A stretch of DNA of 33,910 nt from SFDP01 sp051653625 (GCA_051653625.1 JBOFWM010000105.1:1-33910); one strand, 5' to 3'; positions 23,343 through 32,394 are shown, numbered from the stretch's first letter. The notes: generated by a model not told the origin, from the sequence alone. Translations and numbers: made by a program.

Positions 23343-24881
23343 TTATTTCCTAATAAGTAATGATGTTCCAGTCATTTCTACCGGTTTTTCTTTTTTCATA
23401 ACTTCAATTAATGTTGGGATAATATCTGCTAAACATCCACCTTCTCTTAATGTATATTCTTTATCATAATTTACTAAGATAAATGGTACATCATTTGTTG
23501 TATGAGCAGTAAATGCCGCTCCTGTTTCATAATCTACTAATTGTTCAGCATTTCCGTGATCTGCACAAATAAACATTGTTCCATCTACTTCTAGAATAGC
23601 ATCTACTGCACGACCTACACATTCATCAACTGCTTCTACTGCTTTAATTGCTGCTGCTTCAATTCCTGTATGGCCTACCATATCTGGATTTGCATAATTT
23701 ACAATAATTACATCGTATTTATCTGATTTGATTGCCTCTACTAATTTATCACTTACTTCATATGCACTCATTTCAGGTTTTAAATCATAAGTTGCAACTT
23801 TAGGTGAATTTACAAGAATACGATCTTCTCCTTTATTTGGCTCTTCCATCCCACCATTAAAGAAAAAGGTAACATGTGCATATTTTTCTGTTTCAGCAAT
23901 TCTTGCTTGTGTTAAGTTATTTTCTGCAAGCCACTCTCCAAATGTATTAGTAATAGTTACTTTTTCAAAAGCTATTGTTTTATTTGGAATAGTTGCATCA
24001 TATTCCGAAAAACATACAAATGTTAAGTCAAGGCGTTCTCTTTCAAACCCATTAAAATCATCATCACAAAATGCTCTTGTAAGCTCTCTTGCTCTATCAG
24101 GTCTAAAATTAATAAATACAGCAGAATCTTTATCTGTTATTGTTCCTACTGCTTTTCCATCTTCTTCTATTACCGTTGGCATTACAAATTCATCTGTAAT
24201 TCCTTCTTCATAAGATGCTGCAATTGCACTAGAACCAGAGATTCCTTTATTCCCAATCCCCTTAGTCATTGCATCATATGCTACTTTTACACGGTCGTAA
24301 TTATTGTCACGATCCATTGCATAATATCTACCACTTACTGTTGCCACTTTACCAACACCAAGTTCATTCATTTTTGCTTCTAATTTTTCTACAAATTGTT
24401 TCGCACTTGAAGGTGGTGTATCTCTACCATCTAAAAAACAATGTACAAATACTTTTTCAACTCCTTCTTTTTTCGCCATTTCAAGAAGACCAAAAAGATG
24501 TTCAATATGACTATGAACTCCACCATCTGAAACTAAACCAAAACAGTGTAGTGCCGAATTATTTGCTTTACAATTCTCCATTGCCATTTTTAATGCTTTA
24601 TTTTCAAAAAAAGTTCCATCTTTAATTTCTTTTGTAATTCTTGTTAACTCTTGATATACAATGCGTCCAACACCCATATTAAGGTGTCCAACTTCTGAAT
24701 TCCCCATTTGTCCATCTGGTAATCCAACTGCCATTCCACTTGCATTTCCTCTTACAAAAGGATAGTCTTTCATTAATTTATCTAGTACCGGTTTTTTTGC
24801 TAAATTAATTGCATTGCCGCTTGTTTTATCATTTAATCCATATCCATCTAAAATCATTAATACTACTGGCTTTTTACTCAT
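23343..24881 (-). CDS. gpmI: 2,3-bisphosphoglycerate-independent phosphoglycerate mutase
   Basis: 512 residues. MILDGYGLND has the metal-binding Asp12 and GQMGNSEVGHLNMG the phospho-accepting Ser62. FLDGRDTPP, RYYAMDRDNNYDRV and the metal-binding ADHGNAE motif are present. It interconverts 3- and 2-phosphoglycerate in glycolysis. It has its own promoter and AAGGAG site. Confidence 0.97.
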   Translation of the reverse strand: MSKKPVVLMILDGYGLNDKTSGNAINLAKKPVLDKLMKDYPFVRGNASGMAVGLPDGQMGNSEVGHLNMGVGRIVYQELTRITKEIKDGTFFENKALKMAMENCKANNSALHCFGLVSDGGVHSHIEHLFGLLEMAKKEGVEKVFVHCFLDGRDTPPSSAKQFVEKLEAKMNELGVGKVATVSGRYYAMDRDNNYDRVKVAYDAMTKGIGNKGISGSSAIAASYEEGITDEFVMPTVIEEDGKAVGTITDKDSAVFINFRPDRARELTRAFCDDDFNGFERERLDLTFVCFSEYDATIPNKTIAFEKVTITNTFGEWLAENNLTQARIAETEKYAHVTFFFNGGMEEPNKGEDRILVNSPKVATYDLKPEMSAYEVSDKLVEAIKSDKYDVIIVNYANPDMVGHTGIEAAAIKAVEAVDECVGRAVDAILEVDGTMFICADHGNAEQLVDYETGAAFTAHTTNDVPFILVNYDKEYTLREGGCLADIIPTLIEVMKKEKPVEMTGTSLLIRK

Positions 24882-24940
24882 TTGTTCGTCTCCTTACTTT
24901 CCTATAACTATATTAAGTGTTCTTCTATACACCACTTTGT

Positions 24941-24970
24941 AGTATACCATCAAATCAAGATACCTTGCAA
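24941..24970 (-). promoter_or_regulatory. Sigma-A promoter of gpmI
   Basis: On the minus strand TTGCAA (24965-24970), an 18-base spacer and TATACT (24941-24946). AAGTG...CACTT arms in the leader (24915-24937) form a loose inverted repeat. Confidence 0.7.
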
Positions 24971-24995
24971 TCTTTTCTTAATAGAATTATTGATA

Positions 24996-26171
24996 TTAAT
25001 GGTGGAATAAACGAATTTTTGTAAATGCCATTACTAAATCATATTTATTACAACATTCAATTACTGCATCATCACGAACAGAACCACCTGGTTGTGCAAT
25101 GTATTTTACACCACTTTTCTTCGCTCGTTCAATATTGTCACTAAATGGGAAAAATGCATCAGATCCTAAAGAAACACCTTCCATTTTATCTAACCATGCA
25201 CGTTTTTCTTCTGTAGTAAATACTTCTGGTTTCACTTTAAAGATACGTTCCCACGCCCCATCTGCTAATACATCCATATATTCTTCGCCAATATAATTAT
25301 CGATTGCATTATCACGTTCTGCACGTCCTAATGTATCTACAAATTGAAGTTCTAATACTTTTGGACATTGACGAAGCAACCAATTATCGGCTTTACTTCC
25401 TGCCAATCTTGTACAATGCACTCTCGATTGTTGACCAGCACCAATTCCAATTGCTTGTCCATTTTTTGTATAACAAACAGAATTTGATTGTGTATATTTC
25501 AAAGTAATAAGTGCAATAATCAAATCAATTTTAGCCTCTTTAGGAAGTTCTTTATTATTAGTTACAATTTCTTGTAATAATTCTTCATTGATTGTAAGTT
25601 CATTTCTTCCTTGTTCAAACGTGATTCCAAAAACATCTTTATGTTCAATTGGTTCTGCCTTATATGTAGGATCGATTTCAATTACATTGTAGTTCCCTTT
25701 TTTCTTCGCTGAAAGAATTTCTAATGCTTCTGGCTCATAACCTGGTGCAATAACACCATCTGAAACTTCTCTTTTAATAATTTTTGCAGTTGCAACATCA
25801 CATACGTCAGATAATGCAATAAAATCTCCAAAACTTGACATTCGATCTGCGCCTCTTGCTCTTGCATATGCACATGCAAGTGGAGATAATTCTCCTAAAT
25901 CATCTACCCAATAGATTTTCGCTAATGTATCGGAAAGTGGAAGACCAACTGCTGCCCCTGCTGGTGAAACATGTTTAAAAGAAGTCGCTGCTGGAAGTCC
26001 TGTCGCCTCTTTTAATTCCTTTACTAATTGCCAACCATTAAATGCATCCATAAAATTAATATATCCAGGTTTTCCACACAATACTTTAATTGGTAACTCT
26101 CCATTTTTTGCAAAGATTTTTGCTGGTGTTTGATTTGGATTACATCCGTATTTTAATTGTAATTCTTTCAT
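24996..26171 (-). CDS. Stand-alone AICAR formyltransferase
   Basis: 391 residues covering only the formyltransferase half of PurH. The catalytic Lys66-His67 pair is in SFKHVSPAGAAVG; GIGAGQQSRVHCTRLAG and the DAFFPFSDNIERA and IAQPGGSVRDDAVIE ends are typical. It moves a formyl group from 10-formyltetrahydrofolate to AICAR. The IMP cyclohydrolase half is missing, and the adjacent upstream gene supplies that activity. The gap of 22 bases indicates one message under the ZTP riboswitch. Confidence 0.93.
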   Translation of the reverse strand: MKELQLKYGCNPNQTPAKIFAKNGELPIKVLCGKPGYINFMDAFNGWQLVKELKEATGLPAATSFKHVSPAGAAVGLPLSDTLAKIYWVDDLGELSPLACAYARARGADRMSSFGDFIALSDVCDVATAKIIKREVSDGVIAPGYEPEALEILSAKKKGNYNVIEIDPTYKAEPIEHKDVFGITFEQGRNELTINEELLQEIVTNNKELPKEAKIDLIIALITLKYTQSNSVCYTKNGQAIGIGAGQQSRVHCTRLAGSKADNWLLRQCPKVLELQFVDTLGRAERDNAIDNYIGEEYMDVLADGAWERIFKVKPEVFTTEEKRAWLDKMEGVSLGSDAFFPFSDNIERAKKSGVKYIAQPGGSVRDDAVIECCNKYDLVMAFTKIRLFHH

Positions 26172-26193
26172 CGTTTTCTTCTATATTCCTTCC

Positions 26194-26907
26194 CTATTGA
26201 TTTTTATTAATAATGGTTGTTTGATATTCCCCTGTGATAATATCAATATATCTTACAAATAAAGAAACCTTATTTTCTTCATTTAAATTTTCCCAAAGTT
26301 CCTTTGTAAACACTTCCATATCATCTTGTATTTCAATTAATTTTGGTTCTCCACAAAAACTTGGAAGTGGATTTCCATCATGCATATATGTATGAATAAA
26401 ATGACCTTCTCCAGCTACTGGATTTTCATAAGCAAACGTATAACGATTACATGCATCTGGATTCCCATTGTTGCTTTTTAAAATAGACATTGCATAATTA
26501 TAAGTTCCATTTTCAATATGCATGATTCCTGAAATTCTAGGTGTATAATTTGGTGCATCTGGCTCAAATTCTCTACTTCTTAAAGATTGTTCAAATGTTA
26601 ACTGTTTGTCCATTCCTTCATAGATCGTATCTGTTTGATCTCCATTTGTAACAATTGTTTTATTTCCAAGAACTCTTACTGGTGCATAAATAATAAGAGA
26701 TGGGTCTACAAGTTTCGCTGGATCAAAAGCTTGTGTACGAATTCCTTGTTCCTCTTCTACAAAGATACGATTTCTACTATTTTCACTTCTACCCATAATA
26801 AAATATGCGGTCACTGCCTTTGTTCCATCTTTTGTTTTCCCAATAATAATTCCTCTTCCAGGGTATGCATTTTCCCTTAATTCTACTTTAATATCCGTCA
26901 TTTTCAT
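26194..26907 (-). CDS. IMP cyclohydrolase (PurO type)
   Basis: The ATG at 26907 (MKMTDIKVELRENAYPGRGI) has AAGGGA 7 bases upstream. A longer open frame to 27039 runs into the riboswitch and is not coding. This gives 237 residues. NAYPGRGIIIGKTKDG, AYFIMGRSENSRNR and PNYTPRISGIMHI match the archaeal PurO/IMP_cyclohyd family. It closes FAICAR to IMP, the last step of purine synthesis, next to the preceding enzyme. Confidence 0.92.
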   Translation of the reverse strand: MKMTDIKVELRENAYPGRGIIIGKTKDGTKAVTAYFIMGRSENSRNRIFVEEEQGIRTQAFDPAKLVDPSLIIYAPVRVLGNKTIVTNGDQTDTIYEGMDKQLTFEQSLRSREFEPDAPNYTPRISGIMHIENGTYNYAMSILKSNNGNPDACNRYTFAYENPVAGEGHFIHTYMHDGNPLPSFCGEPKLIEIQDDMEVFTKELWENLNEENKVSLFVRYIDIITGEYQTTIINKNQ

Positions 26908-26941
26908 CTGTTCTTCCCTTTCTTTTTCTAATTTATTAGTA

Positions 26942-27064
26942 TAAAAAATAGCCGTGTCTAGGCACAACCTATCCATACAAATAGATTTTTGCCCAGACGG
27001 TCGGCTATATAATTTCATAATGTATTTCATGTGGTCCATTCCACTTATCCGTCAGTTATACATC
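26942..27064 (-). promoter_or_regulatory. ZTP (pfl) riboswitch with overlapping terminator
   Basis: The aptamer runs from 27063 to 26991 on the minus strand. P1 pairs ATGTAT with ATACAT, followed by ACTGACGG, a GTGG/CCAC hairpin, then GCCGACCGTCTGGGC. These are the conserved blocks of the Fusobacterium ulcerans ZTP riboswitch. The 3' block is also the left arm of a terminator (27008-26991 pairing with 26964-26948, then six T). Ligand binding should prevent the terminator, turning the genes on when ZTP/ZMP accumulates under folate shortage. Confidence 0.93.
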
Positions 27065-27070
27065 GCCTAT

Positions 27071-27099
27071 ATATTATCATTATTTTCGCCATGTGGCAA
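27071..27099 (-). promoter_or_regulatory. Sigma-A promoter of the purine operon
   Basis: On the minus strand TTGCCA (27094-27099), a 17-base spacer and TAATAT (27071-27076). The start is expected at about 27064, the first base of the riboswitch. Confidence 0.85.
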
Positions 27100-27110
27100 G
27101 AGTGTTTTTA

Positions 27111-27140
27111 TTGCAAATCATATCCTTATTATGCTATGAT
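27111..27140 (+). promoter_or_regulatory. Sigma-A promoter of the cation-efflux gene
   Basis: TTGCAA (27111-27116), an 18-base spacer and TATGAT (27135-27140), divergent from the purine promoter and only 12 bases from its -35 box. Confidence 0.65.
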
Positions 27141-27179
27141 TCAATCAACAAAATACTCTTTAGAAATTGGAGCACCTAT

Positions 27180-28349
27180 ATGATTACTATTCTATCAAAT
27201 TTATTTATGAAAAACAAAGAAAATTATGAAGATCAAAAAGTCCGCCTTTTTTTTGGCATTTTATGTGGAATCATCGGAATAGCATTAAATGTACTTTTAT
27301 TTTTATGTAAATTGCTTGCTGGGCTATTTAGCAATTCCATCGCTATTACTGCCGATGCCTTTAATAACCTATCGGATGCTGGTTCTTCTATTATCACTTT
27401 ATTGGGTTTTAAATTATCTAATCAAAAACCTGATCCTGATCATCCTTTCGGCCATGGTCGCATTGAATATTTGTCAGGTCTTTTTGTTTCTATGCTAATT
27501 ATCTTAATGGCAGTAGAACTTTTCAAAACTTCCATCGAAAAAATTATTACACCAACTCAAACAGAGTTTAATACGATTATTCTTTTGATTTTAATTGGTT
27601 CTATATTCGTCAAATGTTATATGGCATTTTATAATAGAAAAGTTGGTAAAGCGATAAATAGTGCAGCAATGCTTGCAACTGCAACGGACAGCTTAAGTGA
27701 CTGTTTTGCCACATTAGTCGTACTTATCTCTAGTATTCTTAGCTACTATACTGCTCTTAATATTGACGCTTATTGTGGCCTTCTTGTTTCTATTATTATT
27801 TGCATTGCTGGTATTAATGCAGCAAAAGAAACTATAGATCCTTTACTTGGTCAAGCACCAGAACCAGATTTTGTAAAAAAAGTAGAATCCATTGTAAATA
27901 GTTATCCTTTGATACTTGGCATCCACGACTTAATCGTACACAATTACGGTCCTGGACGTGTAATGATTTCTCTTCATGCTGAAGTTTCTTCTAAAGAAGA
28001 TTTACTTGTAATACACGATATGATTGATGTTATTGAACGCCGTTTAAATCAAGAATTGCTTTGTGAGTCGGTTATCCATATGGACCCTATTGTTATGGAT
28101 GATTCAGAAATAAATTTATGGAAAGAACAAACTCTTTCTGTTATTGGTTCCATAGATTCTGATATTTCTCTTCACGATTTTCGAATGGTAAAGGGAGATA
28201 CACATTCTAATCTTGTATTTGATATTCTTGTTCCATTTCATCTAAAATTAAGCGATACTTATTTGATTACTTGTATCGAAGAAAAACTTCGTGAAATAGA
28301 TAGTAATATTTACGCAGTAATAACCGTAGATCGTTCTTATATTTCCTAA
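27180..28349 (+). CDS. Cation diffusion facilitator family transporter
   Basis: The ATG at 27180 has GGAG 7 bases upstream; a longer frame from 27093 would start upstream of the promoter and is rejected. The protein has 389 residues, with six membrane segments in the first 215. Metal-site motifs are ADAFNNLSDAGSS (helix 2), DHPFGHGRIEYLSGL (loop and helix 3) and ATATDSLSDCFATL (helix 5). A cytoplasmic ferredoxin-like domain holds GIHDLIVHNYGPGRVMISLHAEV, followed by an extra C-terminal region. Such proteins export zinc, manganese or iron using the proton gradient. The metal cannot be told. Confidence 0.92.
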   Translation: MITILSNLFMKNKENYEDQKVRLFFGILCGIIGIALNVLLFLCKLLAGLFSNSIAITADAFNNLSDAGSSIITLLGFKLSNQKPDPDHPFGHGRIEYLSGLFVSMLIILMAVELFKTSIEKIITPTQTEFNTIILLILIGSIFVKCYMAFYNRKVGKAINSAAMLATATDSLSDCFATLVVLISSILSYYTALNIDAYCGLLVSIIICIAGINAAKETIDPLLGQAPEPDFVKKVESIVNSYPLILGIHDLIVHNYGPGRVMISLHAEVSSKEDLLVIHDMIDVIERRLNQELLCESVIHMDPIVMDDSEINLWKEQTLSVIGSIDSDISLHDFRMVKGDTHSNLVFDILVPFHLKLSDTYLITCIEEKLREIDSNIYAVITVDRSYIS

Positions 28350-28359
28350 TATTTTCTTC

Positions 28360-29007
28360 TTACGATTCCCAACTTATTGTAACAAGCGCGGCACCTTTCT
28401 CCACTTTAATACTTCCTGCCTTTCCAATAAATTCATTGCTGATCCCTATTGGAAAGGAATTTGTAATAGTTTCTTGTTCTATTTCATACTTCATATTTTT
28501 AATGGTGACACCCGTACAAACTGTTTCTAGGCTAAGAAACGATAAATATCCCTCTAAAGATTCCTTAAAAGAGACTTCTTCTTCTTTTACAACAAGCATC
28601 ATCCCAGTCCCATCTACAAGATATCCCACAGCCCCTTGTTCTTTTAAAAACAAAAGACATTGTATATTTGCAAAAGTATGTTCAAATCTTCCACCTGTTG
28701 CGCCATACAATCGAAATTCTTTAAATCCTTTATCTAATCCAACACGAAGTGCTGCTAGTGTATCTGTATCATTTTTTACTGGTTCTAATTTAATGACAAG
28801 ATTCTCTTGTCTTTCTTTTAAATCTAAAATTTCCTTTCTATCATGCTCTTCTATAGAATCAAAATCTCCAATAATCAAATTAGGCTTAATTCCTAACATT
28901 TTGCAATAAGAATACCCTCCATCTACTGCTATTACATAATCCTCGTTTGTAATAGGGATTGTAGAATTTGTAAAATCCCCTGCGCAAATCAAATAACATT
29001 TTTTCAT
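28360..29007 (-). CDS. thiN: Thiamine pyrophosphokinase
   Basis: 215 residues. VDGGYSYCKMLGIKPNLIIGDFDS, DTDTLAALRVGLD and GATGGRFEHTFANIQ form the ATP/thiamine site of the TPK catalytic domain, and the C-terminal beta domain ends GKAGSIKVEKGAALVTI. It makes thiamine diphosphate from thiamine and ATP. It is convergent with the cation-efflux gene, 10 bases apart. Confidence 0.94.
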   Translation of the reverse strand: MKKCYLICAGDFTNSTIPITNEDYVIAVDGGYSYCKMLGIKPNLIIGDFDSIEEHDRKEILDLKERQENLVIKLEPVKNDTDTLAALRVGLDKGFKEFRLYGATGGRFEHTFANIQCLLFLKEQGAVGYLVDGTGMMLVVKEEEVSFKESLEGYLSFLSLETVCTGVTIKNMKYEIEQETITNSFPIGISNEFIGKAGSIKVEKGAALVTISWES

Positions 29008-29064
29008 TATTAATACACTCCTGTTTCTGGCTTTTTTATGAAAAAGAAATAGACAACTATAGAT

Positions 29065-29093
29065 ATTGTATCTCTAAAGTCATTTCTTAGCAA
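29065..29093 (-). promoter_or_regulatory. Sigma-A promoter of thiN
   Basis: On the minus strand TTGCTA (29088-29093), a 17-base spacer and TACAAT (29065-29070). No TPP riboswitch is seen in the leader. Confidence 0.6.
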
Positions 29094-29201
29094 TAAATAT
29101 ATCTATGAAGAATTGAAAGAAACAACAGAACATAAATAGATTATTGTAATAATCAACGACTAAAGCAGAAACTATCATGGATAATTTCTGTGGAATACAG
29201 G

Positions 29202-29981
29202 CTAACCCAAGTAGCACAAAAATAGCGAAGCAGTATAATACTGCCACGCTATATAGTCTAAATTATTATAGAATAATGCATTCATTAATTCGCTTGGTGT
29301 TGTTGTGTTTTCTGTGTCGAAAAGTTCATCAGATATTAAATCTTCGTTTAATTCAAATTCGAATTCATCTGTGTTGAAGTAGAAGTCAAATAATTCGTAG
29401 TTTTCATCTGCCATCATTACGTTAAATGCATCAAAAACGCCAACTTTGAATTTATCGTAGTTTGTATAAGCTGCTTCAACGCTGCTGTATATTTCAATGG
29501 CATCAATATCATTTACATATCCTGCATCATGTGTTAATGATAATTCAGCGTCACCTAATTCAGATGTTTTGATGAATATTACACTAAATGGCGTAGTTTC
29601 AAATGTTTCATCAAATTCAATTGATAGTGTATTGATTACCAAAAGGTCTGAGATATCATATCCTCTTTTAATCATTTGGGTCATTACTTCAGTGTCCAAT
29701 GTATCTGCAACTGTGTTTGCGTATTCATCGTCATCTATGTAATATCCCTCAGATAACCAATACGGTGTAATTATAAATTCTTCTCTTGCTAAGTCTTCAT
29801 CCGTTACTTCGATTTCTACAACTTCTTCTGTTGTTTCTTTGAGTTCAGTTTCTGTTTCCAAAACGTTTTCTGTTGCCATTTCAGTTGCAATTGTAACACC
29901 TTCCTCTTTAGGTCCACACCCTACTAACATAGTTGCAACCATAGCTGTGCACAATAGTGCAGATAATAATTTACTTTTCAT
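29202..29981 (-). CDS. Acidic lipoprotein of unknown function
   Basis: 259 residues. MKSKLLSALLCTAMVATMLVGC is a lipoprotein signal with lipidated Cys22. The mature part is strongly acidic (many Glu and Asp), first a Thr/Glu linker to about residue 60, then a mixed domain of about 190 residues. No known motif is recognised. A GAGAGAAAT site lies before the ATG. Oddly, a terminator-like hairpin with a T tract lies inside the last codons, before the TAG stop at 29202-29204. It stands between tpiA and thiN with no clear functional link to either. Confidence 0.75.
   Translation of the reverse strand: MKSKLLSALLCTAMVATMLVGCGPKEEGVTIATEMATENVLETETELKETTEEVVEIEVTDEDLAREEFIITPYWLSEGYYIDDDEYANTVADTLDTEVMTQMIKRGYDISDLLVINTLSIEFDETFETTPFSVIFIKTSELGDAELSLTHDAGYVNDIDAIEIYSSVEAAYTNYDKFKVGVFDAFNVMMADENYELFDFYFNTDEFEFELNEDLISDELFDTENTTTPSELMNALFYNNLDYIAWQYYTASLFLCYLG
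29217..29250 (-). terminator. Terminator-like hairpin inside the acidic lipoprotein gene
   Basis: On the minus strand AGCG and CGCT, then GCAGTA and TACTGC around a 3-base loop, are followed by ATTTTT. The stem covers 29224-29250 and the T tract 29218-29222. The stop codon lies about 15 bases beyond the T tract, so terminated transcripts would lack it. Confidence 0.6.
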
Positions 29982-30254
29982 AATTTTATTTCTCTCCTTT
30001 TGATTTGTTTTATGGCTTTTTCTTATTTTGTTATTTTAATCACCGATTCGATGAAATCGAATCGATAACCTATCCTATATCCTATTATTTTCATCAAAAT
30101 TTATCAGTAATAATATTAATTACATTTTAAATATATTCATTATTTTTTTAATGTAATAGATTATATCTGCACCTATATTAATTCCTTCTAATAATTTTTA
30201 TTGATTTATTAAGAATTGCTTAGAAAAAAGATATGGATACTTCCAAAAAAAAAT
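29982..30254. other. Non-coding gap with a 9-bp hairpin, upstream of the acidic lipoprotein gene
   Basis: AT-rich and without coding potential. It holds a perfect 9-bp hairpin, CGATTCGAT-GAA-ATCGAATCG (30044-30064), with no T tract, so it is more likely an operator or leader structure. A possible minus-strand promoter, TTACTG-N17-TAATAG, lies about 30 bases upstream of it. Confidence 0.5.
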
Positions 30255-30298
30255 AAAAAAATCGGCATAGCCGTTTGTTACGACTATGCCGATTTTTT
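30255..30298. terminator. Bidirectional terminator after tpiA
   Basis: Arms ATCGGCATAG (30261-30270) and CTATGCCGAT (30284-30293), flanked by six A and six T. It ends the gap-pgk-tpiA transcript on the minus strand. Confidence 0.9.
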
Positions 30299-30355
30299 AG
30301 GAAGATAAATTCTCCCTAAGTGAAGCCCTCTAAGGACAACCTTTTTATTTTTAAA

Positions 30356-31105
30356 CTATTTAAAATTAACAATTTTACCAAAGTCTGGTTTAAGAGCTGC
30401 ACCACCAACTAATCCACCGTCGATATCTGGTTGTGCAAATAATTCTGCTGCACTATCAGCCGATACAGAACCGCCGTATTGGATACGAATTGCTGCTGCT
30501 GTTGCTTCATCATAAATCTCACCAATACATACACGAATTGCTGCACATACTTCTTGAGCTTGAGCAGTTGTTGCAACTTTACCTGTTCCGATTGCCCAGA
30601 TTGGTTCGTAAGCAATTACAGTTTTTGCTGCTTGTTCTGCTGTAACATTTAAGTAAGCAATTTTAATTTGTTGACGAATAAAATCAATTGTAACACCTTG
30701 TTCTCTTTGTGTTAAAGATTCTCCACAACATACAAGTGGTGTAATTTTGTGTTCAATTGCTTTTAATACTTTTTTATTTACGATTTCATCTGTTTCTCCA
30801 AAATATTCTCTTCTTTCAGAGTGACCAATGATTACATATTTTACTCCTACATCTGTAAGCATAGCTGGTGAAGTTTCACCTGTATAAGCTCCACTTTCTT
30901 CGAAGTACATATTTTCAGCACCAATATTAATATTTGATCCTTTTGCCGCTTCCATAGCTGGAATAATATCAATCGCAGGTACACAGAATACTACATCTAC
31001 ATCTTCTGTTGCTACTAATGGTTTTAATGTGTTAATTAATTCTACTGCTTGACTTGGAGTCATGTTCATTTTCCAGTTACCAGCAACTATTTTTCTTCTT
31101 GACAT
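30356..31105 (-). CDS. tpiA: Triosephosphate isomerase
   Basis: 249 residues. NWKMN (substrate Lys), IIGHSERREYFGE (catalytic His), YEPIWAIGTG (catalytic Glu) and the phosphate loops QYGGSV and GLVGGAAL are all present. It interconverts dihydroxyacetone phosphate and glyceraldehyde-3-phosphate. It follows pgk by 54 bases. Confidence 0.98.
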   Translation of the reverse strand: MSRRKIVAGNWKMNMTPSQAVELINTLKPLVATEDVDVVFCVPAIDIIPAMEAAKGSNINIGAENMYFEESGAYTGETSPAMLTDVGVKYVIIGHSERREYFGETDEIVNKKVLKAIEHKITPLVCCGESLTQREQGVTIDFIRQQIKIAYLNVTAEQAAKTVIAYEPIWAIGTGKVATTAQAQEVCAAIRVCIGEIYDEATAAAIRIQYGGSVSADSAAELFAQPDIDGGLVGGAALKPDFGKIVNFK

Positions 31106-31159
31106 CTCTTATTCTCCATTTCTTTTCTTAAGATTTCATTTTAACTAGTTTAAGCTATT

Positions 31160-32368
31160 CTATTTATCGTTTGCGCAAGCAACACCTGGTAATTCTTTTC
31201 CTTCAAGGAATTCAAGGCTTGCTCCACCGCCTGTAGAGATATGGCTCATTTTTGGTCCAAACCCTAAGATGTTTACTGCTGCTGCCGAATCACCACCACC
31301 GATAATTGTTGTAGCATCTGTTTCTGCTAATGCTTTTGCAACTGCAATTGTACCTTTTGCAAGAACTGGATTTTCAAATACACCCATTGGTCCATTCCAT
31401 ACAACTGTTTTAGCATTTTTTACTGCATCTGCAAACATTTCAGATGATTTTGGTCCGATATCAAGTCCAATTTTTCCTGCTGGAATTGCATCTGCTGCCA
31501 CATAATCCACATCGATTTCAGCGTCAATTGGAGAAGGGAATCCTGCTGCAACTGCTGCATCTACTGGAAGTAATAATGTTTTGCCAAGGCTTTCTGCTTT
31601 TGCCATCATTTCTTTACAATATTCTAATTTTTCTTCATCTACTAAAGAATTTCCAATTTCATATCCTTTTGCTTTTAAGAATGTAAATGCCATACCACCA
31701 CCAATGATTAATGTATCACATTTTTCTAAAAGGTTAGAAATTACATTTAATTTATCTGCAACTTTTGCTCCACCTAAGATTGCTACAAATGGTCTTACTG
31801 GTGATTCTACTGCATTTCCTAAGAAATCAATTTCTTTTTGCATTAAATAACCAACTGCTGCTTCACTTGCTAATGCACTTACACCAACATTTGAACAATG
31901 TGCTCTATGAGCTGTACCGAATGCATCGATTACAACGATATCACAAATTTCTGCTAAATCTTTAGAAAATGCTTCGCCATTTTTAGTTTCTTCAATTCTG
32001 TAACGTGTGTTTTCTAATAAGATAACCTCTCCATCATTCATTGCTTCTACAGCCGCTTTTGCATTTGGTCCAACAACTTCTGGGTCTGCTGCAAATTTCA
32101 CTTCTTGTCCTAATAATTCTGTCAATTTAGCTGCTACTGGTGCTAATGATAATTCTGGCTTTGGTTCTCCCTTTGGTTTACCAAGATGAGAACAAAGAAT
32201 TACTTTTCCTCCGTCTGCAACTAATTTTTTAATTGTTGGTAATGCTGCTGTTAAACGGTTTGTATCTGTGATCACACCATCTTTCAATGGAACATTAAAG
32301 TCACATCTACAAAGAACTCTTTTTCCTTTTACTTGAATATCGTCTACTGATTTTTTATTTAAAGACAT
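31160..32368 (-). CDS. pgk: Phosphoglycerate kinase
   Basis: 402 residues. RVLCRCDFNVPLKDGVITDTNRL, SHLGKPKGEP, LENTRY and the C-terminal GGGDSAAAV nucleotide loop and HISTGGGASLEFLEG are typical. It makes ATP from 1,3-bisphosphoglycerate. GGAGG lies 8 bases before the ATG. A terminator separates it from gap. Confidence 0.98.
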   Translation of the reverse strand: MSLNKKSVDDIQVKGKRVLCRCDFNVPLKDGVITDTNRLTAALPTIKKLVADGGKVILCSHLGKPKGEPKPELSLAPVAAKLTELLGQEVKFAADPEVVGPNAKAAVEAMNDGEVILLENTRYRIEETKNGEAFSKDLAEICDIVVIDAFGTAHRAHCSNVGVSALASEAAVGYLMQKEIDFLGNAVESPVRPFVAILGGAKVADKLNVISNLLEKCDTLIIGGGMAFTFLKAKGYEIGNSLVDEEKLEYCKEMMAKAESLGKTLLLPVDAAVAAGFPSPIDAEIDVDYVAADAIPAGKIGLDIGPKSSEMFADAVKNAKTVVWNGPMGVFENPVLAKGTIAVAKALAETDATTIIGGGDSAAAVNILGFGPKMSHISTGGGASLEFLEGKELPGVACANDK

Positions 32369-32394
32369 TTCATTTTCCTCCGATTAATAAGTTT

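Noticed and set aside
24269..24625. 118-residue Leu/His-rich open frame on the plus strand
   Set aside because: It is antisense to gpmI; the composition is that of a shadow frame.
26908..27039. N-terminal extension of the IMP cyclohydrolase
   Set aside because: It covers the ZTP riboswitch and its terminator; a good ribosome binding site serves the ATG at 26907.
27093..27179. N-terminal extension of the cation-efflux protein
   Set aside because: The extension starts upstream of the predicted promoter and overlaps the divergent purine promoter; GGAG precedes the ATG at 27180.
28436..28909. 157-residue open frame on the plus strand
   Set aside because: It is fully inside thiN on the opposite strand and shows no recognisable protein features.
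29008..29064. TPP riboswitch upstream of thiN
   Set aside because: The leader is too short and lacks the conserved THI-box sequence.
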